64,000 bases of DNA from CAYILR01 sp964364175. GTDB lineage: Bacteria; Bdellovibrionota; UBA1018. The position numbers were made by a program, and so were the translations under genes. The DNA lies in assembly GCA_964364175.1 (NCBI GenBank), contig CAYILR010000021.1, forward strand, positions 1 through 64,000, written 5' to 3'. Below, in pieces: positions 46,800 to 56,736 of the stretch (the first letter of the stretch is position 1; each line of letters begins with the position of its first letter). The notes under the pieces were generated by a model. It worked only from the letters and a program-made list of their open reading frames with translations. It searched no databases and was not told where the DNA came from.

Positions 46800-47274
46800 G
46801 CAGAAAGCTGACACCCATGGTTTTGACTGCAAAGCTTCCGGACGCATTGTCAAACGAAGCACCAAATTCGTTGGAGAACCCCAGACTTTCGACTCCAGGG
46901 ATGAAAAACTCTACGCCAAACCCCAGAATCCCCTGGTACGCACTCTCACTGCTAAAGGACATGTATCCTCCACCCAACATTCCATAAAAATTGAGATTGG
47001 TTTCGGAAAAAATTCCCTTCATTCCCTTGACGGCAAAGAGGGTATTGGCGGGGTCAGTCGTAGCTACGCCCACAATTCCTTCGAAAGCCATATCTTTGGT
47101 GAGACCGTATTTTAGACTAAGAGCTGGGACGCCATTGGTTTGACTGACATTCGCGAATTGGGCGTTGTATCCCACCCCTAAACGCCCTTGAAGGGCTCTG
47201 CTATGCGCAAAAGTAGGGATGAAAAGCACCAGCAAGAAGATCGACAGACCCAGCGACAGTCCCCGTTTCATCAT
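46774..47274 (-). CDS. Small outer-membrane beta-barrel-like protein
   Basis: The 166-residue product has a signal peptide ending near AHSRA (residue 26) and a Gly-rich beta pattern (LGVGYNAQFANVSQ, FYGMLGGGYMSF, GILGFGVEFFIPG), ending in GIHFYF with terminal Phe, as in outer-membrane barrels. It is followed by a second barrel gene whose start lies inside its stop region, so both are coexpressed. It is divergent from the YfgM-like gene. Confidence 0.6.
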   Translation of the reverse strand: MMKRGLSLGLSIFLLVLFIPTFAHSRALQGRLGVGYNAQFANVSQTNGVPALSLKYGLTKDMAFEGIVGVATTDPANTLFAVKGMKGIFSETNLNFYGMLGGGYMSFSSESAYQGILGFGVEFFIPGVESLGFSNEFGASFDNASGSFAVKTMGVSFLHAGIHFYF

Positions 47275-47340
47275 CTAAGAATAGGGTATCGTCGCCGTTT
47301 GTTTTTGACAACCCTAGACAGGTCAATTAACAAGATTAAT

Positions 47341-48006
47341 ATGTCACTTGTATCTGACTTCGAAGGCTTTTTGAAAAATCGCTGGCCCGCCATGGTTGTC
47401 CTTCTGGGAGTGCTCATGGCTGCCGGTGCCGGTGCCACTCTTTACGTTCAACATAAAGAGGTTCAAGAACAAAAGGCACGGGATGCCTTATACAGAGCCG
47501 ATGTATTGCTGAAGCAAGAAGAAGCTGCTGTCGCGAAAGATAAAAAATTCTCCAATCCGCAAGAGCTCCAACAAAGCTTCACAAAAAGCATGGATGCGCT
47601 GCAAGCCGTACCCAGAAATTTTGCCAAATCACGGGCAGGATTTGAAGCATTGCTTAAACTCGGCGACCTCTATTGGAAAAATCAGCTCTTTGATCCAGCT
47701 AGCTTTCAATATCAAGCCGCTGTCCAAAATGCCCCGAAGAGTTTCGATAGGGCTCTGGCACTGTCTTCTTTGGGCTATGCTCTAGAAAATGCTCAAAAGA
47801 AAAAAGAAGCGGTAGAAGCTTTTGAGAAAGCTCTCGCTTTAGGCGAAGCAACGTTGCAAGGTGATTTGATGCTTTCTATCGGGCGGGTGAAGGAAGGTAC
47901 AGGAGACACCGCGGGCGCCAAGGCCATGTACAAACGTGTGACCGAGCAACTTCCCAATACTGACTATGCAAAAACCGCTGAAACTCTCCTCCAAAACTCT
48001 CATTAA
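47341..48006 (+). CDS. YfgM-like membrane-anchored TPR protein
   Basis: From ATG 47341 the product has 221 residues: a short cytoplasmic start (MSLVSDFEGFLKNRW), one transmembrane helix (about residues 17-36, MVVLLGVLMAAGAGATLYV), then TPR-type helical repeats (ALLKLGDLYWKN, ALALSSLGYALENAQKKKEAVEAFEKAL-type, split over residues 145-185). This is the layout of YfgM, a SecYEG- and chaperone-linked protein encoded before bamB in proteobacteria. Here too the next gene is bamB, overlapping by 41 bases. Confidence 0.75.
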   Translation: MSLVSDFEGFLKNRWPAMVVLLGVLMAAGAGATLYVQHKEVQEQKARDALYRADVLLKQEEAAVAKDKKFSNPQELQQSFTKSMDALQAVPRNFAKSRAGFEALLKLGDLYWKNQLFDPASFQYQAAVQNAPKSFDRALALSSLGYALENAQKKKEAVEAFEKALALGEATLQGDLMLSIGRVKEGTGDTAGAKAMYKRVTEQLPNTDYAKTAETLLQNSH

Positions 48007-49177
48007 GCTTAAGCTCCTCCTTGTGCTGGGGCTTTTGGGCTCAGTGGGATGCGCGGGCCGAACCGTGCATCGAGATCTCAAGGACACGCCTCGCGTTTTG
48101 GTGCGCCAATGGACACTTCCAACTCGTGTGGGTGGGGATGCGGGGGATCGAGGATTCGAATTTTCGAACCCAGTGGAATATGATGGTTCATTGATTTTTG
48201 GAAATCACAGCACTGGAATCACGGCGCTTTATCCTGGGTGGGCGCGCCCTCGATGGAAGCTCCCGATTAAAAACGGTGTGGTCAGCGAAATCACTGTCGA
48301 AAAAGGTGTTCTGTATTTTGGGGGAGGGGATGGCAACCTCTACTCAGTCCAGGCCGATACGGGACGCGTTTTATGGAAATATGATTTAAAAAATCCGATT
48401 ATTTCAAAACCTGCGTTGGCTGGGGGCAGGGTATTTGTCACCACTAGCGATGATGCTGCCTACGCGTTCGATGCGGGCACCGGCAAATGGTTGTGGAATT
48501 ATCGCCGACGCTCCTCCCCGACTGCTACTATCCTCGGAGCTTCATCGCCCGCTGTTCAAGAAGACATTGTTTATATCGGCATGAGTGACGGGTTTTTAGT
48601 GGCTCTGTCTGTGCAAGATGGCCAACTCAAATGGCAGAAAAAACTCCACACAGGACTCAAATTCACAGATATTGATGCCCATCCCTTGATTGAGAACAAT
48701 ATGATTTATGTGCCATCTTATGACGGTGCAACTTATTGCTTGCGCCTCGGTGATGGTGAAATTCTGTGGCGGTATGATTCAGGGGGCAGCAAACAAGTCG
48801 TTCTGGATGGCCCACGCATCTATCTGCCTTCTTCGGATGGTACCGTCTATGCTTTGCAAAAAGACAACGGGCACCTGCTTTGGAAATTCGAATTGGATCA
48901 GGGAATCCCAACTCGGCTTGCGGCCGATGAGACTCATTTGTTTTTTGGCTCAAGCCGCCAATATTTTTACGTTTTAAACAAGGAAACCGGCAAAGCGATT
49001 TATCGTTACAACGTCGGCTATGACAATGGATGGTACGGAACACCTTTGTACCTGGAAGAAGGTAAACGCCTGTACAGCCTGTCATCTGCTGGGAATTTGT
49101 ATGCTTTTACGGTCAGACAGCCACCGAAAAAGCAGTTTTGGAGCACTCCGCTCGATTCTTACGAAGATTTTCGGTAA
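47966..49177 (+). CDS. bamB: Outer-membrane assembly lipoprotein BamB-like (PQQ beta-propeller)
   Basis: BamB is the propeller lipoprotein of the BAM complex that inserts outer-membrane barrels. The 403-residue product has a lipobox LLGSVGCAGR with the acylated Cys near residue 29 and repeated PQQ-type blades ending in the L-W-K/R pattern, for example LYSVQADTGRVLWKYDL, AYAFDAGTGKWLWNYRR and VYALQKDNGHLLWKFEL. The order yfgM-bamB supports the assignment over other PQQ-repeat proteins. Two barrel genes lie just upstream on the other strand. Confidence 0.8.
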   Translation: MQKPLKLSSKTLIKLKLLLVLGLLGSVGCAGRTVHRDLKDTPRVLVRQWTLPTRVGGDAGDRGFEFSNPVEYDGSLIFGNHSTGITALYPGWARPRWKLPIKNGVVSEITVEKGVLYFGGGDGNLYSVQADTGRVLWKYDLKNPIISKPALAGGRVFVTTSDDAAYAFDAGTGKWLWNYRRRSSPTATILGASSPAVQEDIVYIGMSDGFLVALSVQDGQLKWQKKLHTGLKFTDIDAHPLIENNMIYVPSYDGATYCLRLGDGEILWRYDSGGSKQVVLDGPRIYLPSSDGTVYALQKDNGHLLWKFELDQGIPTRLAADETHLFFGSSRQYFYVLNKETGKAIYRYNVGYDNGWYGTPLYLEEGKRLYSLSSAGNLYAFTVRQPPKKQFWSTPLDSYEDFR

Positions 49178-49181
49178 ATAA

Positions 49182-49353
49182 AATTTTCCAGAACAACTCA
49201 TCATAACTGAGTCTACCTCCGTAAGCTGCGGTTTCGGGGAACGCGCATCCTGCGCTTGTTCGCGCCCTTCGGGCTGCGTCATCGTGACGCGAAGAATCCC
49301 CGAATACCGCACTTACTGCGGGCCTCAGTTATGATGAGTTGTTCTGGAAAATT
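49182..49353. repeat. 172-base long hairpin between convergent genes
   Basis: The outer 30 bases (49182-49211) are the exact reverse complement of 49324-49353, and an inner block around GGTTTCGGGGA pairs with TCCCCGAATACC with few mismatches. It fills most of the gap between the bamB stop (49177) and the minus-strand gene ending at 49396. It may be a MITE-like element, a bidirectional terminator, or both. Its sequence is not obviously related to the hairpin at 11287. Confidence 0.65.
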
Positions 49354-49395
49354 CTGGGTCTGATAATAAATATTATGTAAAGCTATGTAGACAAT

Positions 49396-50346
49396 CTACT
49401 GGGTTTGCTGGCCTTCGCCTTGTGCTTTCTCTTCTTGGGCTTTGGCGAAAGCATCAGTGATTACTTTTTCCATTAGGCGTTTGAAAACGTCCGTGAGGTC
49501 CAGCGCACTCAAAAGGATTCTTGAATCCACGTGTTTGACTCGCTCTTCCACCTCGGCGCTCGCGTCATTTAAGCCCCCCCAGCGGTCTTTTGCGATGAGT
49601 TGAGTGTCTAGATAATCAGTTACAGCCGCAGCAATCGCTGAAGAATCCTTGGACTCGATTCTGAGTCGAACCAGCAAATGTCTGAGTTCCTCAAGGTGCG
49701 AATACGTCAAACCGCTCATTTGTATTGCGCATTCATGTACAAATCCTCGATCGACTTCTTCTGGCATCAATTCTTCCAGAACTCGGCGACGGATTTCCAG
49801 CGTAGGCTCCGAGAGCTTCATCCATTCATCAAATCTTCCGGGACGCACGAGTTGTGCTTTGGGAACCATTTCTGGGCGTCTGGTGGTTGAAACCCAAAAA
49901 ACTCCGTCGCTCTGGATCATCCAGTTGTCCAGGATTTGAAAAAACGCATAAGGATCCATCTTACGAAGCATGTCGTCGACATCTTCTAGTACCAGCACCA
50001 CAGGTCGTTCCTGCGTGCATTCAGCCAAGGCTTGCTCCAGGAGATGTGAATCCAGAATTTCGTGCCCTGGGATGCTGATGTGAGTCCAACCCATTTGCTG
50101 GGCAATCCCGCGTGACAAGGCTGACTTTCCGCATCCCGGCGGCCCGTAGATGAAAACCCCTCGCCGCCAGACGAGCTTCATCCGGTGAAAGTCATCTTGG
50201 GATTGAAGAAAAACCTGGCTCATTCGCTGGATACGATCACGAAGTTCAGTATCAAAAACCAAGCGTGTGTCGGTTTCAAATGGATTCCAAAGCGAACTGA
50301 CCAATCCCCCCCGCGTCCACCGTCTGAGTCGAATTGCTGCTTCCAT
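49396..50346 (-). CDS. AAA-type ATPase of unknown role
   Basis: The 316-residue protein has Walker A IYGPPGCGKSALSRGIAQ near residue 68, Walker B VVLVLEDVDDML, a sensor-1 region FWVSTTRRPE and the arginine-finger-like RPGRFDEWMKL, then a helical lid. Residues 265-316 form a charged C-terminal extension ending in a Gln-rich tail. It resembles the FtsH/katanin branch but has no protease domain. No partner gene adjoins, so the substrate is unknown. It is divergent from the transaminase gene. Confidence 0.8.
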   Translation of the reverse strand: MEAAIRLRRWTRGGLVSSLWNPFETDTRLVFDTELRDRIQRMSQVFLQSQDDFHRMKLVWRRGVFIYGPPGCGKSALSRGIAQQMGWTHISIPGHEILDSHLLEQALAECTQERPVVLVLEDVDDMLRKMDPYAFFQILDNWMIQSDGVFWVSTTRRPEMVPKAQLVRPGRFDEWMKLSEPTLEIRRRVLEELMPEEVDRGFVHECAIQMSGLTYSHLEELRHLLVRLRIESKDSSAIAAAVTDYLDTQLIAKDRWGGLNDASAEVEERVKHVDSRILLSALDLTDVFKRLMEKVITDAFAKAQEEKAQGEGQQTQ

Positions 50347-50374
50347 AAGATCAGTGTAATCTAAAACAACTAGA

Positions 50375-51694
50375 ATGAAATACCCCGGGCCTCGCAGTCA
50401 GAAAATGATTCAGGAACTCAGTCAGTACGTCATCGCGGAGCCTCAGGATTTCGTCATTGATTTGAAAAAAAGCCGTGGCATGTGGCTTGCAACTGTGGAT
50501 GGACAGAAAATATTCGATTGGGCAGGTTATTATGGCTCCAAGTTATTGGGTCACAACCACCCTCGCCTCTTCAAACCTGCGTACGTCAAAAAAATCGCGA
50601 TCGCTGCTGCAAATAAAATCGCGAATCCAGATTTTCTGACTCCCGAATGTTTGGAATATTATCGCCTGATCCATTCTCTGGCGCCGCAATGTATGCGAAA
50701 CGATAAGCTGGAAGTCTACGCAGTCAACTCCGGCGCCGAAGCGATTGAGAATATGATGAAGTATTTTATTAATCTCTTTCATCACCACCAGCTTAAAAAA
50801 GGGCGCATCCCCACCGCAAGACGATTCCTGTATTTCGACCGTGCGTTTCACGGGCGTACTGTTTTCGCGTTGAACGTAACCCAAATGCAGCATGACCCGG
50901 TGGCCACGAAGGACTTTCACGGATTGATTGTTGGGAATTTGCAATTGGAATTTCCAGCGCTAGACAATGATGAGCCCGAGTCCAAAAATCTCGAACGCGT
51001 GAAAAAAAGCCTGGATCAAATCGAGGATACTTTCAAAAGATTCGCCAACGAAATTATCGGAGTAATTATTGAGCCTCTGCAGGGGGCCGGTGGACAACGT
51101 CTAGCACCTGTTTCGTTTTATCAAAAACTCAGCGAACTCTGTCATCGTTATGAAATTTCTTTGGGTTTCGATGAGGTCCAAACCGCAGGTGGGCAAACCG
51201 GGACGTTCTTTGCAATTGATCAGTTTGACCTCCCCTATCCCCCCCAGGCTGTTGCAGCGGCCAAGAAACTCGGCAACGGTGTGGTCTACATGCTTTATCC
51301 CATGGACGATGAGGGAATTCTAGATTCCACGTGGGGCGGGTCGCTCACGGACATGGTTCGGTTCACGGAGGAAATGAAGATTGTTCGCGAAGAGAAACTC
51401 TTAGAGCAAGTCCCAGAAAAGGCTCAGACATTAATTCAAGGACTCAAAAAATTGCAAACCAAGTTCCCGGGAAAAATTGGAAATATTCGAGGCATGGGAC
51501 TTTATCAGGGGTTCAGCCTGAAAAATCCTTCCAACAAGTCCAAGCTGATTCAAATGGCTCTTCAGGAAGAGGACACTTTGCTCTTAGGCGCATCCACCGA
51601 CACAATTCGATTTCGCCCGGTTTTGGATGTTTCGACTCAGGACATTCAATTATTGTGTGAAAAATTAGAACGATGTCTTGGTCAGCTAGCCTAG
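50375..51694 (+). CDS. lat: L-lysine 6-transaminase-like class III aminotransferase
   Basis: The PLP enzyme would transfer the epsilon-amino group of lysine to 2-oxoglutarate, giving 2-aminoadipate semialdehyde. The 439-residue protein has the class III features: VYAVNSGAEAIENMMKY, FDRAFHGRT, VIIEPLQGAGGQ, GFDEVQTAGGQTG and the Schiff-base Lys in AAKKLGNG. The N-terminus DLKKSRGMWLATVDGQKIFDW and the WGGSLTDMVR segment match lysine 6-transaminases rather than ornithine or GABA enzymes. The following semialdehyde dehydrogenase step is not encoded nearby. Confidence 0.85.
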   Translation: MKYPGPRSQKMIQELSQYVIAEPQDFVIDLKKSRGMWLATVDGQKIFDWAGYYGSKLLGHNHPRLFKPAYVKKIAIAAANKIANPDFLTPECLEYYRLIHSLAPQCMRNDKLEVYAVNSGAEAIENMMKYFINLFHHHQLKKGRIPTARRFLYFDRAFHGRTVFALNVTQMQHDPVATKDFHGLIVGNLQLEFPALDNDEPESKNLERVKKSLDQIEDTFKRFANEIIGVIIEPLQGAGGQRLAPVSFYQKLSELCHRYEISLGFDEVQTAGGQTGTFFAIDQFDLPYPPQAVAAAKKLGNGVVYMLYPMDDEGILDSTWGGSLTDMVRFTEEMKIVREEKLLEQVPEKAQTLIQGLKKLQTKFPGKIGNIRGMGLYQGFSLKNPSNKSKLIQMALQEEDTLLLGASTDTIRFRPVLDVSTQDIQLLCEKLERCLGQLA

Positions 51695-51709
51695 CAGAAA
51701 AAACCTATC

Positions 51710-52342
51710 TCAAATTCCCGCATCACACTGATCACGTATCGCGTCTTTGACCATTTTTGCAGTTTTTGCTGTAAAATGTAATCCGTCCGAAAAATAGGAC
51801 GGGTCTGCAATTCCGGCTTTTGCATGAAAAAGCATATCTGTATCGATATAACAATCCACCCACCCACGAACACATTGGTTCACGCGGTCTCTGTATCTGA
51901 GAACCGGAGAAAATCTTCCGCCTGCATTGGGAGGAATGCCAAATGACGCTACTCGAGCTAATGGATATTTGGAACGAATCAATCTGTGGAGAAGTTCAAA
52001 ATCTTGAATCGATTGACCACCACACGACATCTCGTTATTGATTCCAGTTGAACCAATCACAATGTATTTCAGCGCATCTCCCGGAAGACGAACATGTTCC
52101 AGAGTATAAATCATATCCTTGATGCGATTGGATCCCATAGCAGCATTCAAAGTGCTCGTCTGAATTCCCACTCGAGAAATTCCAACCATGATCGAATCTC
52201 CCAAAAGAAGCACATCACGAGGCATCGTATGAGACTCGACCCATGCAATGAATTTGGGAGTCACCAAAGGATTTCTTCGATCCTTACAATCGGCAAATGC
52301 AACTGAAGAAAATACTGCTAAAAATAGTATAAATTTTTTCAT
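51710..52342 (-). CDS. Secreted SGNH/GDSL-type hydrolase
   Basis: From ATG 52342 the product has 210 residues with a signal peptide ending near AFADC (about residue 17). The nucleophile block is DVLLLGDSIMVGIS, block III contains IGSTGINNE, and the Asp-His pair appears in YFSDGLHFT. Such enzymes deacetylate or de-esterify glycans and lipids outside the cytoplasm. Five cysteines suggest disulfides. It ends 15 bases from the transaminase stop, convergent, and is divergent from the subtilase at 52419. Confidence 0.75.
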   Translation of the reverse strand: MKKFILFLAVFSSVAFADCKDRRNPLVTPKFIAWVESHTMPRDVLLLGDSIMVGISRVGIQTSTLNAAMGSNRIKDMIYTLEHVRLPGDALKYIVIGSTGINNEMSCGGQSIQDFELLHRLIRSKYPLARVASFGIPPNAGGRFSPVLRYRDRVNQCVRGWVDCYIDTDMLFHAKAGIADPSYFSDGLHFTAKTAKMVKDAIRDQCDAGI

Positions 52343-53345
52343 GATAATTTTGTACGCGAACAAATTTCATTGTGTCAATCATCTTGTAATACTTCGCATC
52401 GTTAAGTATTTTTTTTCTATGAAAAAATTAACCAGAATCATCCTAGGACTACTCTTGAGTACAACCCCCACCTGGGCTCAGTCAGAAAAAGTAATTATTC
52501 AATTTAAATCAGCTCCGGCAGCTCGACATTTTGCTAATCGCTCATTGCCAGGTGTTTCTGCGATACAACCCCTGTATGGTACTCAAAAATGGGTCGCCGC
52601 CTGGATTGAAGAAAAAAAAATTTGGGCCCTCCTTCACTCTCCTGAAATCGAATTAATAGAAAAAGACATTCTCTACACTGCAGAATCTACTCGTGATTTC
52701 ACAGACTCTGCAGCGGGGAGTTTGTCTCGCCAAAATGAACTTTGGGGAATTCAAAAAACTCGCGCACCCGATGCTTGGAAATCAGGAATCACAGGATCCC
52801 CTGAAGTTGTGGTGGCCGTGATTGATACGGGCATAAACTGGAATCATCCGGACTTAGCTCCTAACCTCTGGACCAACCTCGGTGAAAGTGGAACAAGGGC
52901 TAATAACGGCAAAGATGACGATGGCAACGGCCTGATAGACGATATTCACGGTTGGGATTTTGTGACCAAGACAGGAGATTCGGATGACGATTGGGGACAT
53001 GGATCTCACTGCGCGGGTACCATTGGTGCCGCAGGAAAAAACCCCTTAGACGGAATCACCGGCGTGAACTGGAAAGTAAGCCTCATGCCCGTGCGCTGGA
53101 TGAAGGATGGAAAAGGCTGGGGCTCAGATGCAATTTCGAGCATTCGCTATGCTGTCAAAATGGGGGCACGCATCCTGAACAATAGCTGGGGCGGGATTGG
53201 GTACTCCAAGGCTCTCGAAGAAGCCGTCCGTGAGGCTGAGGCAGCAGGCGTACTTTTTGTCGTTTCTGCCGGCAACCATGGTAGCAATTGTCCTGTCCGA
53301 GCAGGGGTGACAGAGAAGGGCTGATTTCCTAAGATAGGAATTGAA

Positions 53346-54373
53346 TCAGCATGGCAGACCTGGTTCCCAGTGTTTTCTTCTTCGACTTTCAGTCAATTGT
53401 CTAGCCTCTTTTCTTCTTTGCGAGAGAGCCCTCCTTCCTTGGACATGGACAGAGTTCGGAGCAAAGCCCCCGTTCCCGGCATTCGGACGACGGAAGTTAT
53501 AATCAAAGATCGCTCGTCCAATTCTGTTTTTTGCCTCCTCTTCGTTTGTATACTGATCTTGTAGATTGATTTCCTCGCGCTTGAGAGTTCCCATGACTCG
53601 CTCCGTCCGTGCATTTCCCGTGGGCCGTCCAATGCCCGAGAGCCAAAGATCAAGGCCCTGGATTTCGATGTTTTTCCTCGTGTATTCGGCAATGTTTGCG
53701 CTCCCATGGTCTGCAACGAGCCTGGGCTTGAGAGCGCCTTCGGGCAATTGATCGATCTCCTCGTTTACGATGGCGTCCGTCACCAGCGCCACAACTTCAA
53801 ATTTTGTGATCGCTGGAAAAAGACCCCAGGCAATGATTTTGCGGGAATACCAGTCAATCATGACCAGCAAAAACCAAAATACCGCAGCAATGCGTAAGTA
53901 CGTCCAGTCCATGCCCCAAAGCAGGTTTTTTCTCCAAGGCTCGTGGAGTAACATGTCAGCCGGTACGTCGAGCGGTTTTTTTTGTCCACGGACAAATTCG
54001 TGGTTCAGACCATGTTTTTTCATGATCTCGGCAACCTTCGTTTTCCCTATAAAAACCAGACTGTTTCGTTCAAGTTCGTAAGCAATACGGCGACACCGAA
54101 ACTGGGGGAATTTCTTAACCAAGGTCAAAACCCTTTTTTCCTCAAGCGGCGTGATCCGGTTGAGTCCTCCGCCCCCTCCGTGGCTCGACTTTGTACCTCC
54201 ATTTTTCCAGCGATAGACGGCTCGCGGGTTCAGCTCCAGAACCCTGCAAATCGATTCCAGGCTCTCGCCTTGCTTGACCCCCGCCTCAATCAGACCCAGC
54301 AGCTCCAGCCGAATCTCATGCGGCAAATGACGATTTTTTAACGATCCATGAAGTCCGAGCTCACGCTTTTTTT
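53346..54373 (-). CDS. IS3-family transposase OrfB (integrase core), made by frameshift
   Basis: In the -1 frame from the A7 run the product has about 341 residues: an HTH_21-like segment (LEEKRVLTLVKKFPQFRCRR) and an rve integrase core with DDE residues in GMDWTYL (Asp), VADHGSAN (Asp) and ERVMGTLKREEI (Glu). The given start is the slip site, not an independent start codon; the same frame stays open upstream to 54698 but codes for no recognisable domain there. It ends 57 bases inside the left IS tip. Confidence 0.85.
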
Positions 54374-54679
54374 CAGCAACATGAGTTCGATCGATGACTC
54401 GCACAACGCCGCCTGCAACCGCGCATTCTCGCGCGCCAAATTCTCTTTTTCCAGGTCCCGGCTCTTGGGTCCGCGCTTCAACGATTGCAGCCCTACGATC
54501 CCCGCCTCCTTGAACTTCTGCTTCCAGCGGTAAAAGAGCGTCGGCGCAATATTCTCCCGCCGACAGATCTCCGCTGTATTCCCCCGCCGCTCCGCCTCCC
54601 AGATCAGTTCTGCGATCTTTTCTGGGGCTCTGCGGATTCGGGTTTTTCTCGTCATTGTGGGTTTTACTGCGTCTAACAT
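54338..54679 (-). CDS. IS3-family transposase OrfA
   Basis: The 113-residue protein has an HTH (KIAELIWEAERRGNTAEICR followed by ENIAPTLFYRWKQKF) and a leucine-zipper-like helix (DLEKENLARENARLQAAL), as in OrfA of IS3-type elements. It binds the IS ends. It overlaps OrfB, and seven A residues of the mRNA (complement of 54367-54373) form the likely -1 frameshift site that yields the fused transposase. Confidence 0.85.
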   Translation of the reverse strand: MLDAVKPTMTRKTRIRRAPEKIAELIWEAERRGNTAEICRRENIAPTLFYRWKQKFKEAGIVGLQSLKRGPKSRDLEKENLARENARLQAALCESSIELMLLKKSVSSDFMDR

Positions 54680-55185
54680 CGTAGCTCCTTTTTATCATAG
54701 TGGGTCTTCCTTGTCAGGAATCCAGGAGCCTTGCTGAAATCATTGAGTTTTTATACTCAATCGACGTAAAAACCTATCTTAAATTATTGCCCAAACCCTG
54801 TCGATCGAGCCCGGACAGGACACAATAATGATACGACACCCAGGCACCCTGCTACCTTAAAGCTCCCCAATGTTCTGTCTGTGGCAGCAACTGATCGAAA
54901 TGACCTACTGACTAGCACCTCAAACTTTGGGGTCCAGTCAGTGCATTTAGCAGCCCCCGGATTCGAAATTTTAAGCACAGGTCTTAAAAAAAATTACCGT
55001 TTACTCAGTGGCACCTCAATGGCTGCCGCACATGCCTCTGGACTCGCTGCACTTTATCTTTCATGGCATCCAGAATGGAAATACCCCGAGCTCAAGCGCG
55101 CATTAATGGAGACAGGCGATGAGATCCCTTCCCTTCGAGGAAGAACAGTTTCTGGTCGACGTATTCGATGGAAATGATCACTAGT

Positions 55186-55461
55186 TCAGTGCTTAGCTTT
55201 GCGCTCAGCGCGTTTGGCTTCACGCTCTTTTTTATGTTCAGCACGTTTTGCCTGACGCTCTGCCTTGCGATCTTCGTGGAGTTTCTTGCGAGCTGCTTTC
55301 TTTTCTTCGCGAAGCTTTTTGATTTCTTCTTTTTTCGCGTCAATCGACTGTTGAGTTTGCTCAACCTTTGCTTTGTCTTCATCGACCTGGCCGTTTGCCA
55401 TTGCAGTTCCAGCATAGGCCATCAGGATCATGCTCACGATAACTAGGGTTTGCTTTTTCAT
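55186..55461 (-). CDS. Small secreted coiled-coil protein rich in Lys, Glu, Arg and Ala
   Basis: The 91-residue product has a signal peptide ending near AMA (residue 22). The rest is a continuous charged helix (KVEQTQQSIDAKKEEIKKLR, then many KRAE-type repeats) with about half of its residues Lys, Arg or Glu. Such basic periplasmic helices may bind nucleic acid, peptidoglycan or anionic lipid; no family is recognised. An AGGAGA ribosome site precedes the start. It is convergent with the split subtilase and lies downstream of icd. Confidence 0.65.
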   Translation of the reverse strand: MKKQTLVIVSMILMAYAGTAMANGQVDEDKAKVEQTQQSIDAKKEEIKKLREEKKAARKKLHEDRKAERQAKRAEHKKEREAKRAERKAKH

Positions 55462-55485
55462 ATGCTCTCCTTATTACCCGGTTTT

Positions 55486-56685
<1,200 letters not shown>

Positions 56686-56736
56686 AATTTGGGTTCACAT
56701 TAATCATCGGCGGAGTCAAAAGCTTTTTAAAGCAGA

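Larger units (their letters stand above)
53289..54822 (-). mobile_element. IS3-like insertion sequence, 1534 bases, with target duplication
   Basis: The ends TGTCCTGTCCGAG (53289-53301) and CCCGGACAGGACA (54810-54822) are inverted repeats with one mismatch and TG/CA tips. The 4-base target CAAT is repeated at 53285-53288 and 54823-54826. Two overlapping minus-strand ORFs encode OrfA and OrfB of an IS3-type transposase. All parts look intact, so the insertion may be recent. Confidence 0.9.
52419..55177 (+). pseudogene. Secreted subtilase (S8) split by an insertion sequence
   Basis: The 5' part (52419-53288) encodes 290 residues: signal peptide (to about TWA, residue 20), an inhibitor_I9-like propeptide, the catalytic Asp136 (VVAVIDTGINWNHPD), His194 (DDWGHGSHCAGTIG) and oxyanion Asn255 (LNNSWGG). 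The 3' part (54827-55177) encodes 116 residues with LPNVLSVAATDRND and the catalytic Ser354 in LLSGTSMAAAHASGL. Removing 53289-54822 and one CAAT copy joins SAGNHGSN to NDTTPRHPAT without a frame change, giving 406 residues. As it stands the ORF ends 12 codons into the IS, so it makes a truncated protein without its serine. Confidence 0.9.

Noticed and set aside
54374..54698. N-terminal 109 codons of the long OrfB frame as part of the transposase
   Set aside because: This part is the out-of-frame shadow of OrfA (Gly/Arg/Glu-rich, no domain); OrfB is better explained by frameshifting at the A7 run.
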